64,000 nt of DNA from Mikania micrantha. Taxonomy: Eukaryota > Streptophyta > Magnoliopsida > Asterales > Asteraceae. Position 1 is the stretch's first letter. Every line of letters begins with the position of its first letter. The notes under the pieces were generated by a model. It saw nothing but the letters and a program-made list of their open reading frames with translations, ran no database searches and was not told the origin of the DNA. Below, one piece after another: positions 1 to 12,512 of this stretch. Both the position numbers and the translations under genes were made by a program. The stretch is taken from assembly GCA_009363875.1 (NCBI GenBank), contig CM018692.1:89246137-89310136 (forward strand), in the 5' to 3' direction.

Positions 1-272
1 CCAATATAATCTCCAAAATATCTTCTTTGTTCCTTGGATCAAGTAAGAAAGAAAATATAACATTAAATTCATACTATCAATATCTCCAAAATATTTGTCA
101 AATTTGGGTTTCATCACCTTAGAAATATCATAAAGATATTAATCAGTGGGTTTTTATACAAATAAATCACATTTAACTTGTTCTCTTATAGATGAATGAA
201 CTAATGAATTGATGAATCATAATTATATGCAACTGGAAGACGAATGATTTGGTATACGAAGAGTCTGTAAAT

Positions 273-340
273 TAGGGATTTAGGGTTATTTCTTAATCGG
301 GTTATTCGGGTTGACTCGAAACCGGCTGGAATTAAAGAAG

Positions 341-377
<37 letters not shown>

Positions 378-530
378 CAAAACCCGACTCTATTAACAAT
401 TCAGGTTATTCGGGTTGACCCGAATAACCCGGATATCATTTTTTGACCAGAATAACCCAATCCTAATAAGCTTATTCAGGTTCGGGTGCGGGTCGGGTTA
501 ATCGGGTTTCGGGTATTTTTGACACCCCTA
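273..530. mobile_element. hAT-like MITE remnant rich in CGGGTT motifs
   Basis: The right end reads TTTGACACCCCTA, the usual inverted terminus of plant hAT-type MITEs (TAGGGGTGTCAAA). The left edge TAGGGATTTAGGG is a weaker match. The interior repeats CGGGTTATTCGGGTTGAC in both orientations and holds a long A-tract (about 339-375). No 8-bp target duplication is seen, so the left boundary is uncertain. Confidence 0.4.
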
Positions 531-812
531 GGAGGAGATATATTCAATTTTTGTTTTAAAGTTATGTCATTATGCTTATTAAGAATGTTTAGAAGAGAAA
601 TAGGCAATTTTGATTTTCTATAGATTAAATTTGCAATTATAAAAGATTTGGAAGAACATATTAGCAATTTGGATATTTGGTTGATTAATTATGCAATTAA
701 GAAAGGTTTATATGAAGATATTGCAATTGCCCGTATAAAAAAATATTTAGGATAATAAGCTAAATCATCTCTCTATATAATAATGGTTAAAGAAACAAAC
801 CCAACTTGCTTA

Positions 813-1082
813 GGCTATGTGTAGTTACAAGTGAGTGGGGAGTGAGAGGTAGGGTCACGCCCTAATGGCGCCCTCTTCCCACTACACAGGGCATGACCGG
901 GGCAATCCGTGAGGGTGGTCACGTCGTAAAAGAAGAATAAAGAGGGAAAGGGGGTGATAGAGGTGATGACGTGGAGTGATAAGGGGTGATAATAACACAT
1001 ATGATAATGACATGGGCGATGGTATTATTTATTCACGTGACGTATATGTGAAGTGATGAGAACTTTATCACCACATATGACC
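813..1082 (+). mobile_element. Tourist-like (PIF/Harbinger) MITE, copy 1
   Basis: The ends are GGCTATGTGTAG and CACATATGACC, which form an imperfect inverted repeat, and both sides are flanked by TTA (810-812 and 1083-1085). The size (270 bp), the absence of a long ORF and the 3-bp TTA duplication fit Tourist-like MITEs. A related copy lies in reverse orientation at 2454-2728. Confidence 0.65.
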
Positions 1083-1832
1083 TTAATGTCTTCTTACTGT
1101 CAAAGCTAAATACATTTGATTGGAGCTAATTAGGTGTCTGAGACTCTGAGTACCTAGTGTTTGCTGTTCGGAGGGGGGCTCAAGATGGGATATGGGGCTC
1201 AAGACGGGATACGTAATACGTTCCAATAATATACCCAAGATTCAGGGTCGTACCCATTAAGGAGTTATTGGTTCAATCCTCGTGAAATTTTGTCTCCGAC
1301 CCTGTGAAAATTTGACGAATCAGATAAATCTCAATTTAAAATTATTTTGAAGTCAAAAATAAAAAAAAAATAGTACTCAAATAACGCAATATATATATTA
1401 CATGTGATGAAACTCAATTAACAATTAATAATTTAATCAAATATCTAATTAGTCATAGCCCTCTTAAAAAAGTGATAAGACCCAGTTTGTATATAATTTG
1501 TTTATTTAGGTAATATAAAACAATTTTTTAAAAGAAAATTTAAACCTTAACCTTCTTTTAATCTTTAATTTATAAATTTCAATAGTATTCTTTTGATTCA
1601 TGTCAAAAAAATACCAATTTTATCATATCATACTAATCAATGAGATGATAATTTAACGTGGTTTTATTATGTATTTTCAATATAATTTAGTTTTATCGTT
1701 TTTTTTGGTGATTTGACCCGATTTTACTTGAATTTGTCAAAAAAAATAAAATAACTAACAAAATAATTATCCAAAAAAAATTCTCGACCCCTAAGACTAC
1801 ACCCATTGGTGAGCATTTCAAGCTCGTTACAC

Positions 1833-1871
<39 letters not shown>

Positions 1872-1950
1872 TGCCACGATCTGATCGTGATCCCAACCTT
1901 GGTTGCAATCTTTCAAACCATAAAACTTGCCACATGGCAAATTTCCATTG
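1083..1950. other. AT-rich intergenic stretch, no gene seen
   Basis: No coding region is supported. The stretch holds short A/T runs and a pure A-tract of about 33 bases at 1837-1869. Reading frames here are short and consist of homopolymer translation. Confidence 0.6.
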
Positions 1951-2352
1951 GACCATCTTTATTTTTTTCTTTTTTACTTATCCAAAATTAGTTTTTGTTT
2001 ATAATCTTGTTTTTTTTATATCTTTAAATAATTAATATTTTAAATATATATAAAAACACGGTCTTGATCGTTTTTTTTATGAACATGTCGGTATAAATTT
2101 TGTTAAAAACAAAGTTCGTTTAAAAAAATGTTTTTTTTATATAAAATAAATATAAACAATCATTGGTTTATCTTTCAAATAAATTTTAATAAAAACTAAA
2201 AATCATAAATTATATTTATTTAAGAAAAAATAATAAAGATTGGGTTGTTAATGAGAGTAAAAAGTTGTGTTTGATTGGGTTGTGTGGATGGAAGAGAGAA
2301 ATTAATTTTTTATTAAAGATTGGGTTGGATTGGATTGTGAATGGGGATGGTC
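1951..2352. mobile_element. MITE related to the one in intron 3 of the DHHC gene
   Basis: The right end GGATGGTC is followed by TAA and the left edge GACCATC mirrors it. The interior shares GATTGGGTTG-type tracts and a segment resembling the 4908-5464 element. The left flank (TTG) does not match the right flank (TAA), so the left end may be truncated. Confidence 0.45.
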
Positions 2353-2453
2353 TAAATAAATTTTCTAGGTCCGTCAGTGCTGAGATTACAAGCTACAAAA
2401 GAGATGTGAGATTACGAGTCTGAAAGGAGGATACTTACAAGATGACATTGTAA

Positions 2454-2728
2454 GGCAATGTGTAGTGGTCACTACCCCATCACTCCACGTAGGTGGGTAA
2501 ACAACTAACATCATCACCTCTAATCACTCTATGTCATCACCCTCATCACTCCGCGTCATCACCCTCAACACCCCCTATTTTTTCCCTTTCTTCTTCTTCT
2601 TCATGCCATGACCTCTCACACCTTGCCCCTCACGCCCCTGAGTAGTAGGGGAAGGCACCAAGGGGGCGTGAGGGGGTTGGGGCGTGACCACCCCCTCACG
2701 CCCCACTCATGTATCATTACACATAGTC
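2454..2728 (-). mobile_element. Tourist-like MITE, copy 2 (reverse orientation)
   Basis: The ends are GGCAATGTGTAGTGG and ATTACACATAGTC, flanked on both sides by TAA (2451-2453 and 2729-2731). Its reverse complement aligns by eye with copy 1 at 813-1082, sharing the GAGTGGGG-type start and GGTGATGACG-type interior. It has no coding capacity. Confidence 0.65.
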
Positions 2729-2743
2729 TAATAACTAGACTTT

Positions 2744-2778
<35 letters not shown>

Positions 2779-3559
2779 TCTCAGTAGATGGTGAAGCCCC
2801 CTATAACAAGCTTTACTTAGGCCTCGTTTGCAATACGTGAATATAATGTATATATGTTGGTCCTCGAGGAGCAAAAGTAAAATTGCACTAATTTCAACGT
2901 TATTTTACTTATTTTGTGAAAATAACGTTAAAAGTGTTGGGATGATTAGCTTCAATTGATAACTTTGAGCCGAAAACTTCCTTCGGAGTAGCATCTCTAT
3001 CCCAACTGGAATAGACGTAAGGTTTGTCTATCTCTACCCCCGGGTGTGTCAAAGCATATTGACATATGCCGATAGATACACCGAGGTACACAAACAAGAT
3101 CAAGGTTTAGACGGCAATAGTTTCACCCACTCTAATACAAAATAGTAATGATTGGAAGGTTCTTAACGTGAACGTCGCATTGTGTGATGTCTATTTTTGC
3201 AAGTATAATATTATAAAATCTACGACAATATTTCCTTAATTGTTTTATATCAAGCATAAGACTAAAAGATAACATTTTTCAGTTCATTTGCTCTAGTGTG
3301 ACGGTTTAACATTTTATTTATACCTCTGTAATGTTTCATAAACACACAATTTTGCATACTATGTTGACCCTTTTTATTTCTATCACGTCTGTTTTTAGTA
3401 TATGAATAAATAATGGAAAATAAGTTTAATTATCTCCATAAATAGTAATGGTTAAAGAAATATACACAATAAGAGGCATCCACTATAACTATACCCCGAT
3501 TTTAAAGGGTATATACAATCCCATCTACCTTACGGTTTTCTTACTGTAAACCTGACCTG
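2729..3559. other. Downstream flank of the DHHC gene, with (AT)n
   Basis: The stretch contains an AT microsatellite at about 2743-2776 and otherwise unremarkable AT-rich sequence. It must contain the 3' UTR and polyadenylation site of the minus-strand gene ending at 3560, but I cannot place the site. Confidence 0.5.
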
Positions 3560-6500
3560 TCATTTGATAGGGACTTCCAAACTGCCACTGCTGCCACCTC
3601 GGTTGACTCGGTCCGAGAACCCAATACCCGTAATTGAAGCAACTTCACTTTGCAGATCCCAGCTTCCGCTCCTTCCCAAGCTAGACCGCTGTGGACCACC
3701 GTCATTGCTGCCATCATCTCTAGCTATGTTTTTCCAGATAGGCTTCACGCTTCCGATTTCAACGTCACTTGGAATTTTCTCTATGTTTGAATTTACAGAA
3801 CTGCCACCAGTGATTCTAGTTAGAGGTTTAGGTTCTCTGTGTACCAATGCCCTGAAATTGTTCTTGGATGGAGGAATGCTGGTCCAAAATACTTCCTTGA
3901 AGTTTCCAAAAATGCCCCTGTTGTATGGATTTTCGATCCGGTCGTATCGATATCGAAAGTTTTCATATGTTGTCTGCAGAAAAAATTGTAAGCAGAGTTT
4001 TGAAATATTGAAATTTTTTTAACGCTATAAAGTGTGCTACTTGTTATAAACGTATAGCAATTTTCAATTTTGATCCAGCACTTGCAATCTGGGCGGTGTT
4101 AAATCTCAAAAGGGTCAAATAAGAAAATGCAGCTATAAGAGTAATGGACAAACATAGTTGAAACTAAACCAAGGTCATATTTTATTGACTAAAACATCCA
4201 AAACCACCTTACTCAAAGGTTCAACTTATTGTAGTAATGGAACCTTTTTAATCATAGGTGACTTTTTTAATAGATTTATCTAATTTTAGAATGAACAAAA
4301 TAGCATATATGAGTTGAACAAACCTGGATGGATTCAATCTTTTCAACCATAACTAACATGTTTAATGATTTTGAAAAACATAAGAAAATAGACAAAAAGG
4401 TGACAAAAGTCATACAAACCCAACCAAGACCAATCCTATTCAGCATATATTAAAAGAGTAAAAGCTCAGCCCCTCCATTTGAGACCTTACCCGTTTAATC
4501 AGGATTCTACCAGAAGAGAACTGACCCGATCCACCCATGCATACACCTAAAGAAAACGACTTCATACCTGGTTTGTGCTGATGAGATAAAGATGAAAGAT
4601 GGTGAGACCACCAACAAACCAAACTGATAGAAAGGTGTAAATTATCAACACAATTGATGCAGGAGTCTTGATTAATGCTCTCCAAATTGAAGTGTTTTCA
4701 CTGTGCATGATCCTTATGGCGTACACCCAGCAAAAAGAGAACACATAAATGCAAAGGAGTGTTGCCGAGGATACAAACATGAAGAAGAACCGGTAGTTAC
4801 GCTACATCAAAAGACATAATAATTGTCAACAAATGTTGTTAGATGTGTACCTTGGCCATGACCTAAGCCTAGAAAACAACTATTATGAACCATTATGCAT
4901 GAGATTAGACTATCCATACCGGTGACCCAATCCAACCCAACCTTTAATTAAAAAACTAATTTCTCTCTATTCCACATACACAACCCAACCTAACTTAATT
5001 TCCACACACATCAACAACCCAACCCAACTCAAGTTTTATTAATATATTTATTATATAAATATGATTTATCATTGTTTTTAAAATATTAAAAAATTAATTT
5101 ATCTCAAACAAAATACTTATTATTTTTCTAAATGGTTATAAAACGATTAATTTTTTTTAAAACGTTTTTTTTTTTTAAAAATATTTTTTGAAAATAACTC
5201 CGTTTTTAATAAAGTTTATACCTGGACGTTCACAAAAATATAAATAAACAAGATTGAATGATTAATTTTTAAAAAGAGTTAAATTATATAAGTTATTAAA
5301 TAAAAATTAAATTTGGATGAAAATTAATTGAAAAACTTAGGTTGTGACTTGGGTTGGTGGAGAGACTTGGGTTGGGGGGTTGGGTTGTGAAAAATGGATT
5401 TTTCTTTTTTCTTTTTACAAAAATGGCAACCAACCCATAGTTTGGGTCACCAATGCACATGGTCTTAGGCAAAAGAAGGCTCTGTTGGGACAATTTTTGA
5501 CCCAAAACCAATGAATCTGTAGACTTGTTTATATAGCAATCAGAATTTAGAAATATTAAATTATATAGTTTTATTTCTGGTAATTTTGCAAGTGAAACAA
5601 TTATTTTGAAACCCAAGTGCATGATTACCAAATTTCATTATTATGGTTGCCACATAAACAAGATGAATCAAATGCATCAATTTAAGTGAAAACTCAAAAG
5701 TTATCCAACATATCATCTCCTCCAAATATTTTTTACAAGTTCAAATGTTGCTCAGAATGCTAGCACCACATACAATGGTTATAAAATATAATCTGTCAAT
5801 ATAAAATTAGAGGGGTCAACTTAAATGAGTTAGCTTATAAATGGGTCATTATGGGTAATGTTTTATCCCCAATGGGAAGAGCAGGTGAAACTAATAAATT
5901 ATTAAAAAAAAAAAAAAAAAGTTTGCGGGTCAAATGATAGGAAAGTTACCTTAGGTGTACTAGAAATAAAAACATAAAGATGTTTTCTTATAAAAATTAG
6001 AATAGTATGTTGGTTAACCACAAAGGAATTGAATGGAGTCTTGAACCTTTACCTCATATATGTGAAATTTGCCTTAAAAGAATTTCAATTCATTGAGAGA
6101 GAGAGAGAGAGACGAGGGGACAGGACAGCTATAGATTTCATCAAAAAAATTTTACTATTGTATAATCAATGCTCTTTAAAAATTAATTTGATTAAAATGA
6201 TTTTTAATTTTTTCAAAATTAACTAATTTATTATGATCATATATGAGGGTTTCATAATCTTTTTTGCTTAATTTTTAACTTTTTAAATTTGTTGTATCAT
6301 TTATTTCAGATAGCTTTGTAATGAGTGAGATTTACTAAGTATAGTTGTAGTATCATTTCGTAAACAATGTAACATCTTCATTAAAATACAGCATAAAAAC
6401 TGATATAAGAACATATTTATAAATATATATATACACACACACATATATATAAAGTATGATTAATTTTCTAAAAATGTCTTGTCCAACGAAAATTTGAATA

Positions 6501-9307
6501 AAGTGAAAAGGAGGTAGTTGTATCATTTATTTCAGATAGCTTTGTAATGAGTGAGATTTACTAAGTATAGTTGTAGTATCATTTCGTAAACAATGTAACA
6601 TCTTCATTAAAATACAGCATAAAAACTGATATAAGAACATATTTATAAATATATATATACACACACACATATATATAAAGTATGATTAATCTTTTAAAAA
6701 TGTCTTGTCCAACGAAAATTTGAATAAAGTGAAAAGGAGGTAAAAGAAATAAAATAGAATACTTATATTACTCTTTCCATTTCACATGATAGCAGAATGT
6801 TTTGTCAAATTCATTCCACGCAACCTTATAAAATAGATGTGTTTTTGTAATCATTTTATAACACATTAATTATCCAAAATCTTTAATCTATTTGATAGAA
6901 AGTATACTGGGAGAGGTTTCAAAATGAACAAAAAAATTCTTGTTTTCATCTGTTAACCAACCAGCTTGACCCACCAATATTGACACTGTACCATAAGAAC
7001 ACATGAAAACAAATGAAGTTGACTGAAAGAATATAAGAATGTTGCTTACCCGTCCAATACACTGTCCAACCCATGGGCAGTGATGATCAAATCTTTCCAC
7101 ACAATTGTCACATATTGAACAATGAGAACAACGTGGAGGTCGATACAACATGCAAGTATCGCAGTATTTGACTTTTACAGTCATCCCATTGACCATTACT
7201 TCTTTGACCCGAGGCAAACGTAACTGTGGAGTTAGAGTTAGACCCGATTCAACTTCTATACCACGATCTGTAGTTTCTGGTTGTGGAGGGTGTGAGTTTC
7301 GAGGAATAATGCCTGGGTCCCTTCCAGAGGTCATTAGAAGAAGAATTATTACCTAGAAATTCATACAACATTTATTTTGTATGTGAATTGGAGTAATATA
7401 GGTTCTCACATGATGTATGCCAGTTAATTCAAAAAATATCTTTCACTAGAACCAACCATTACATACATGATACATGTATAGTCTAGAAGTATAACAACAT
7501 AAACCATCAAAGTGGTGTCACTAATAGCTTGTGAATTTTTCCCTGAATGTTCTTTAGTATAATATTCCAAAGCAAGAAAAATGTATATGAAATTCTGTTT
7601 TGTTAACAACTCATACATGCAACTAAAAACAAAATTATGTGCACGGTGTAGTAAAGTTTAAAATTAAGCATGATATAAAAATGTCCTTTTCTGCTCTTCA
7701 TATCTATGATTCAAAATCTTATTCTTAAGTTTAGTTGTATTGACAAACTTCAAGTCAACAACATTAACTTATAAAAGTAAGAAAATCATTAAAAATTCCA
7801 TAAACTTGTTAATACGAGACTGATAGAGCCAAATTTATTAAAGGATCATCCATGAAAGGAAAACCCAATAGACAAAAATTTAACTAACTTGCAATATTTT
7901 ATTGAAAATTATATCGTCAAGAAAATATAGATGCCCAAAATTAACCTAACAACGACGCAAGAAAGAAGAATTACTGTCACAAAAATAGTGACTTTTGGTT
8001 GGAAGTTTTTGTCAGCATTCAAAGTGAGAATGCTTTTGTATCTTGTTTGTTAAATAACAACATATAAAGCTACATCCTATCACATACTTGATTCATGGAT
8101 CCCATATGCATAAGTGAGATCCTAATACACCAACTTTAAGTTCACATAGTACCCAACTTCTCATCCGTCTAGTTTGTAGGATACAAAAACAAGTATCTTA
8201 ATCTATCCACCAGTCAGCAAATTAGTAGTAACTAATAAGTATATCAATAATAGTGTTAACAATGCCTTAAAACTATTAACCAAAATTTGTAGATTCTTAT
8301 CTTCACATTAAGACAAGCATAAACTACAAAATGATGTAGATAATCATACCCTAATTTCCAACTGCAAGTTTTGTTCAATCCTTCAAATTATTTGATTGTA
8401 TACAACTTCAGATATAGAAATTATCAGGGTGGAAACCAACCCCTGCATTTCCATACAAATATTGATGTAATAATGTATATCTTAGCAAGTTAAGAGAACT
8501 TACATAAAATGTCCATACAATTACCACAACCAAAATCAATACTCCTAGATGATGAGAAAAATCATCAATCAACTTTCTTGCAACAAATGCACAGAAAACA
8601 GCAACAGGGACAACTATTAGGAAAACGGAAAGGACCACAGATCCAACATCCGGTCCAAATATAAACCTTCCGCCAAGAAAAAATACCTGCACAGTAGATA
8701 GCAAAGCAATTGATTGATCAAAATGCACAAATTTACAACACTCAAACCTCTGATTACTGTCTTTCTTCATCAGTGAGAATTCTATTCACATATGAACCAC
8801 ATAATTTATCAAACATCTAAAAAAGTGTCCCTTTGAGAAATTAAGGAACACCTTTTAGCATCATACACACGCTACTATAGCTCACAGGCTACAAAATCGC
8901 CAAAAATAAAGGGCATGAAAATTGCATAACAATTCATCGTCCTCATCCATCAATCAGTATCTATTACATCCTTTTACCAATATACAATCTTCAGTTTTGT
9001 TATCATGATTCATTTCACGTGTTCCAAACAAAAGTACAAAACCCTAGATTTGAAAAAATTAGAATTGCAAACAAGTCGTAAATTCGGAAACTAAATCAGT
9101 CAACTGTAAATCAGGATTCAATGTCTAGGATCACTTACATTACCATATCAAAATTCAGAACGATTAAAGGGAAAAACTGTAAATTCCAATCAAAGTGAGT
9201 GAACATACGTTGCTTCCTTTCCATGTCTGGTACGTCCGGAGAACCTCCGGCAATTCATCATCGTCACCGGCGGCATCCGACAGCTCCGGCGGATGTACCA
9301 CATGCAT
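3560..9307 (-). CDS. DHHC-type protein S-acyltransferase (palmitoyltransferase), five exons
   Basis: Exons on the minus strand are 9307-9209, 8686-8504, 7352-7050, 4801-4568 and 3973-3560. Every intron has GT-AG ends and every junction is in phase 0, giving 410 residues, the usual size for this plant PAT subfamily. The enzyme would transfer palmitate from acyl-CoA to cysteines of target proteins at an endomembrane or the plasma membrane. Seen: an N-terminal TYQTWKGSN and GRFIFGPD signature; membrane segments near residues 47-72 and 80-100; a DPG motif at 106-108; a cysteine-rich domain from about 158 with DHHC at 183-186 (C186 is the expected acyl-accepting nucleophile); membrane segments near 199-222 and 240-265; and the TTxE motif at 274-277. 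The C-terminal tail is Ser/Gly-rich. The start codon is the first ATG after a GA-rich leader. No break is seen, so the gene is probably functional. Confidence 0.92.
4908..5464. mobile_element. MITE in intron 3 of the DHHC gene, TTA duplication
   Basis: It is flanked by TTA on both sides (4905-4907 and 5465-5467). The ends, GACTATCCATAC and GTGCACATGGTC, are imperfectly inverted, followed by GGTGACCCAA in both. The subterminal regions carry many AACCCAACC/GGTTGGGTT tracts. It lies wholly within the intron and does not affect the splice sites. Confidence 0.6.
6291..6742. repeat. Tandem duplication, two 226-bp units, in intron 3
   Basis: Positions 6291-6516 and 6517-6742 are direct copies that differ at only a couple of bases (near 6465 against 6691). 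Each unit includes a TA/CA microsatellite. The near identity indicates a recent duplication. The unit lies between exons 3 and 4 of the palmitoyltransferase gene, well away from both splice sites. Confidence 0.85.
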
Positions 9308-9563
9308 TTCTCTCTCTAAGCTTGCTTCTCTCTCTAAAAGGTTTAGGGAGAAAGGTCAATGGGACGGCTTACCGGTGGCGGTTTATTGACTCCATTAATG
9401 AATTGCGTCAAATGAAACGGCCGATGGAAAAATTAATGTTTTGAAATAAATTTTAGAGTTAATTACACAAATAGTCACCTAGAATCCATAAATTTCATCT
9501 TGATTTCTAATTTTTAAAATTAAAGATTATAGTCTATCCTTTGCATATTTCGCATGCTAACGG
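9308..9563 (-). promoter_or_regulatory. 5' leader and proximal upstream region of the DHHC gene
   Basis: Immediately upstream of the minus-strand ATG lies a GA-repeat leader (GAGAGAGAA repeated within 9308-9345), common in plant 5' UTRs. I see no clear TATA box. The hAT-like element at 9564 limits the compact upstream region to about 250 bp. Confidence 0.4.
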
Positions 9564-10593
9564 TAGAAGTTTAAACGAATCAAGGCAGCTCGTGAAATAC
9601 TATGGATCGAGTCGGTAAAAATCTCGAACAAGCCAAGCCTTAACCAGCCTGAGCCCGAGCCCGAGCCCGAGCCCAAAAGTGTGGCTCGTTTAGTTATCAA
9701 GCCCGAGCTCGAGCTTTATATATTGAGCCAGAGCCAGAGCCAGTTCGCGAGCCTTAACGAGCTTTTTGTTTATATAATTTTTATTTATTATGTTAAGTGT
9801 TTATTTATAAAATTAATCTATATCTATATCTATATCTATACTATATAATAAATAAAGGTTTTGATATGTCATTTGTCAACAATCTAGACCACCTAAAGAT
9901 TGTTTTCCCGCTTCTCTCTCATAATAAATATTTTTATGTCATATTTTTATTAATTTTTTATTTTTTTTTCATATTATCTCTCTTATTAAATATTAATGGT
10001 TTATTTAACTTAGTAAATAATATAATTAAATTATGAATCAATTCTTTAATTTTTTATAAAGCGTCTTTGAAAAATATGTATTATATTGTTTTAAGCAAAT
10101 AATTTTAAAATTCAAATATTTAACCTGTGTAAATGTATAATACATTTTTTCTAAATTTTATTTTTAAAGTTTTTGTATATAAAAAAGGTATAACTAATAT
10201 TATTAGTTTTAATATAATCATGTAAATTTAAAAACATGTAATAAAGTTATTTTAGTTATGTAAATTCATGAAACATAATTATAAAATCATATTATTTTTT
10301 ATTTGCAAACCCGTGTAATTCACGGGTCTATAACCTAGTTATTTTTATATATAAAATTATGACAAATATATTTATATCAAATATTTTATGTTAAATTTAG
10401 AAAATATAATTGTAAATATAATTAAATTAGTAATTATAACGAGCTGAGCTCGAGCATTAAAATTTTATAACGAGCCGAGCTCGAGCCTAGTAAACAAAAC
10501 TCTTAACGAGCCGAGCTCGAGACCTAATTTACCTAAACGAGCCGAGCTCGAACCTTAACTAGCTCGGAATCGAGTCGGCTCGTTTACACCCTA
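9564..10593. mobile_element. hAT-like element with GAGCCGAGCTCGAG subterminal repeats, split by a Helitron
   Basis: The left end TAGAAGTTTAAACGA and right end TCGTTTACACCCTA are imperfect inverted repeats. The flanks GCTAACGG (9556-9563) and GCTAGCAG (10594-10601) match at 6 of 8 positions, consistent with an aged hAT 8-bp duplication. Subterminal regions carry many CGAGCC/GAGCTC repeats in opposite orientations at the two ends. Without the nested 504-bp Helitron it is about 526 bp and has no coding capacity. Confidence 0.6.
9835..10338 (+). mobile_element. Non-autonomous Helitron nested in the hAT-like element
   Basis: It starts with TCTATACTATATAATA after an A and ends in CTAG before a T, the A/T insertion expected of Helitrons, with no target duplication. 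A 6-bp-stem hairpin (CCCGTG, loop TAATT, CACGGG) at 10310-10326 lies 12 bases before the 3' CTAG, where a Helitron terminator belongs. No RepHel coding sequence is present. The 5' end falls in a TATATC microsatellite, so its exact start is less certain than its 3' end. Confidence 0.7.
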
Positions 10594-10652
10594 GCTAGCA
10601 GTTCTAACATGATTAAGATTTGAAGTAACCAAAATATTTTATCATTTAAAAT

Positions 10653-11392
10653 CAGTGGTGGATCCAGAAATTTTTTTCATTGGGGGCGAAAATTTTTTTA
10701 AATTGTTTAAGGTTCGACATATAATTTTTTATTTTATTTTATTCAGATTGGGTTAACTCGAATCGGGTCGGGTAATGTTAAAAAAGACAATTAAATTAAA
10801 TTTCATATATAAAATCATAATAAAAATATATTACAACCAAAGTTGTTTTTATGTCTGAAAAAATGGCGGGTTGGGTTAAGTTGAGTAACATGTTAGAACG
10901 GGTGTGGGTTACGATGGGCGCATGTCAGGATGAGTTTTAAGAAAAATTAGTTTGGATTTAAATGAGTCATTTTATAATGCATCAATTTCGTTCAAGTTCA
11001 AATGATTTGTAACTAAACAAATAGTTTAATTAAATGATTTTTATTAATTTTCTCGTCAAATATAAAATTGATCATTGTTACATGTTTGAACTCATCATAT
11101 TAATGCAGTTTTTAAGTTACTCATATTTTATAGGTCAAGATTGCCATGCCTAGTTGTTCTCTATAGGGTTTTATTTTTAAAATCTATAAAAAAACATCTA
11201 TGAAGATTTTCTTAAGTAACTCCTTCTACAAAAAAAACAAGTATGGGTATCGCTTAAATTCTTATCACAAGTCTGATTATACAAATTTAAAAGGGACGGT
11301 TGCAAAATATTAAGGGGGTCTGTCAAGATATTAACATATATATACTACTGAGAAAAAAAATCAAAAGGGGCGGCTGCCCCCTCACCCTTACA
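10653..11392. mobile_element. Old repeat remnant (GTGGATCC... GGCGGCTGCCCC)
   Basis: The left edge CAGTGGTGGATCC followed by a GGGGGCGAAAA tract, and the right edge AAAGGGGCGGCTGCCCCC, resemble the ends of a repeat common in eudicot intergenic DNA. No target duplication or coding sequence was found and the class is not determined. Confidence 0.3.
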
Positions 11393-11583
11393 CATAGGTA
11401 CCTCAATATTTAAAATCATAAATGAAAACCAAAAACAAATAAACCAACCCTCACCCCATCCAATCCCATCCCATTTTCTTGTTTCCTTTCTCATCAAATC
11501 CTGACTACACCTTTCTTCAAACGGAATCTTGAATAATTTTTTTTTACCTGCAAAAGAAAAATACTTTTTTTTACATAATGACT

Positions 11584-12335
11584 TTATATTTCTATATCGT
11601 CATATGGGTCTTGAGAATCTTGATATATATTATCTTCGGTTGTGGATTTCTTTGATGGAGAAGGAGAATGTCGGATTTCACTTATAATACATTGCATTTC
11701 TTCTGGGGTTGAGCATGATTGTAGTCTAGTAATATAGTCTTGATCTTCATATAAATTGAGAGATTGATTAACTGGAGACTTTAGAGATCTTTCATTATGA
11801 CTAGTAATAGATCTATAATAATCTTGGACTGCTGATATATTTTCCTTTTCTATTGAAAATTTATTCCACCACTTGCTTCTATAATGCCTTAGTAAAAGAG
11901 GAGGAGATAAATCTTGTTGTTGTTGATAATGATATGTCCATGAAAAAATCCAAGGAATTCGAAATATAGTCATAAATTGTAGAGTATATTCGAAGTCTGG
12001 AGTTCTTTCTTGTTTAAAATAGTCTATAAACTTATTATGTGAGTCAGAATTATCCTTGGGAAAAGCTGCTGGTATTATTCCCATATATTTGAACCATTTA
12101 ATAAACCATCTTGGATAATTGTTTGAGAATTGATTATCATAATAAATAAACCAAGAATGATTAAAATTTCTTACTAAAAATACCTTATCACAGGCTTCTT
12201 GATAATCATAATAATTGTATTGAGGGTATGAAGAAAAATTAGAAAGAGTTTTCTGAACAAATGGTTTAGATTTCCAATCTTTAGAAGTCAGTACTCTTCT
12301 AATTTTTATCTTGAAATAATCAATTTTTGAAGGGT
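11584..12335 (-). pseudogene. Unidentified 3' reading frame of the endogenous pararetrovirus
   Basis: The frame is open from about 12335 to the stop at 11584, with the first Met at 12084 leaving 166 residues. The protein is rich in aromatic residues in its first half (several W and Y clusters) and Ser/acidic at the end. It is downstream of RT-RNase H on the same strand and has the same very low GC, so it is taken as the last gene of the viral unit. Some caulimovirids carry a transactivator/inclusion-body gene in this position. I cannot show homology, so the function is left open. Confidence 0.5.
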
Positions 12336-12512
12336 TTTAAGAATTCAAAATATGTTGAATATCAACAGATCCTGTATCAACAAGTATAGCTTGATAATAT
12401 TCTATTGTTTTGTGATCAGAATCATAGAAATGATAATTTCTTGGATATTGGTAATCTATAAGGCTTAGAAAACTTTGAGAAACTTTCTCTTCTTTAATAG
12501 GTTCTAAAATTT

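Noticed and set aside
273..292. TAGGGATTTAGGG as interstitial telomere repeat
   Set aside because: Only two imperfect units are present, too few to support a telomeric origin.
339..375. Long A-tracts (also 1837-1869) as SINE or LINE tails
   Set aside because: No body with internal promoter or reverse transcriptase precedes them, and no flanking duplication was seen. The first lies inside a hAT-like element.
1265..1290. GGTTCAATCC resembling a tRNA B-box
   Set aside because: No acceptor stem, D-arm or anticodon arm can be formed around it.
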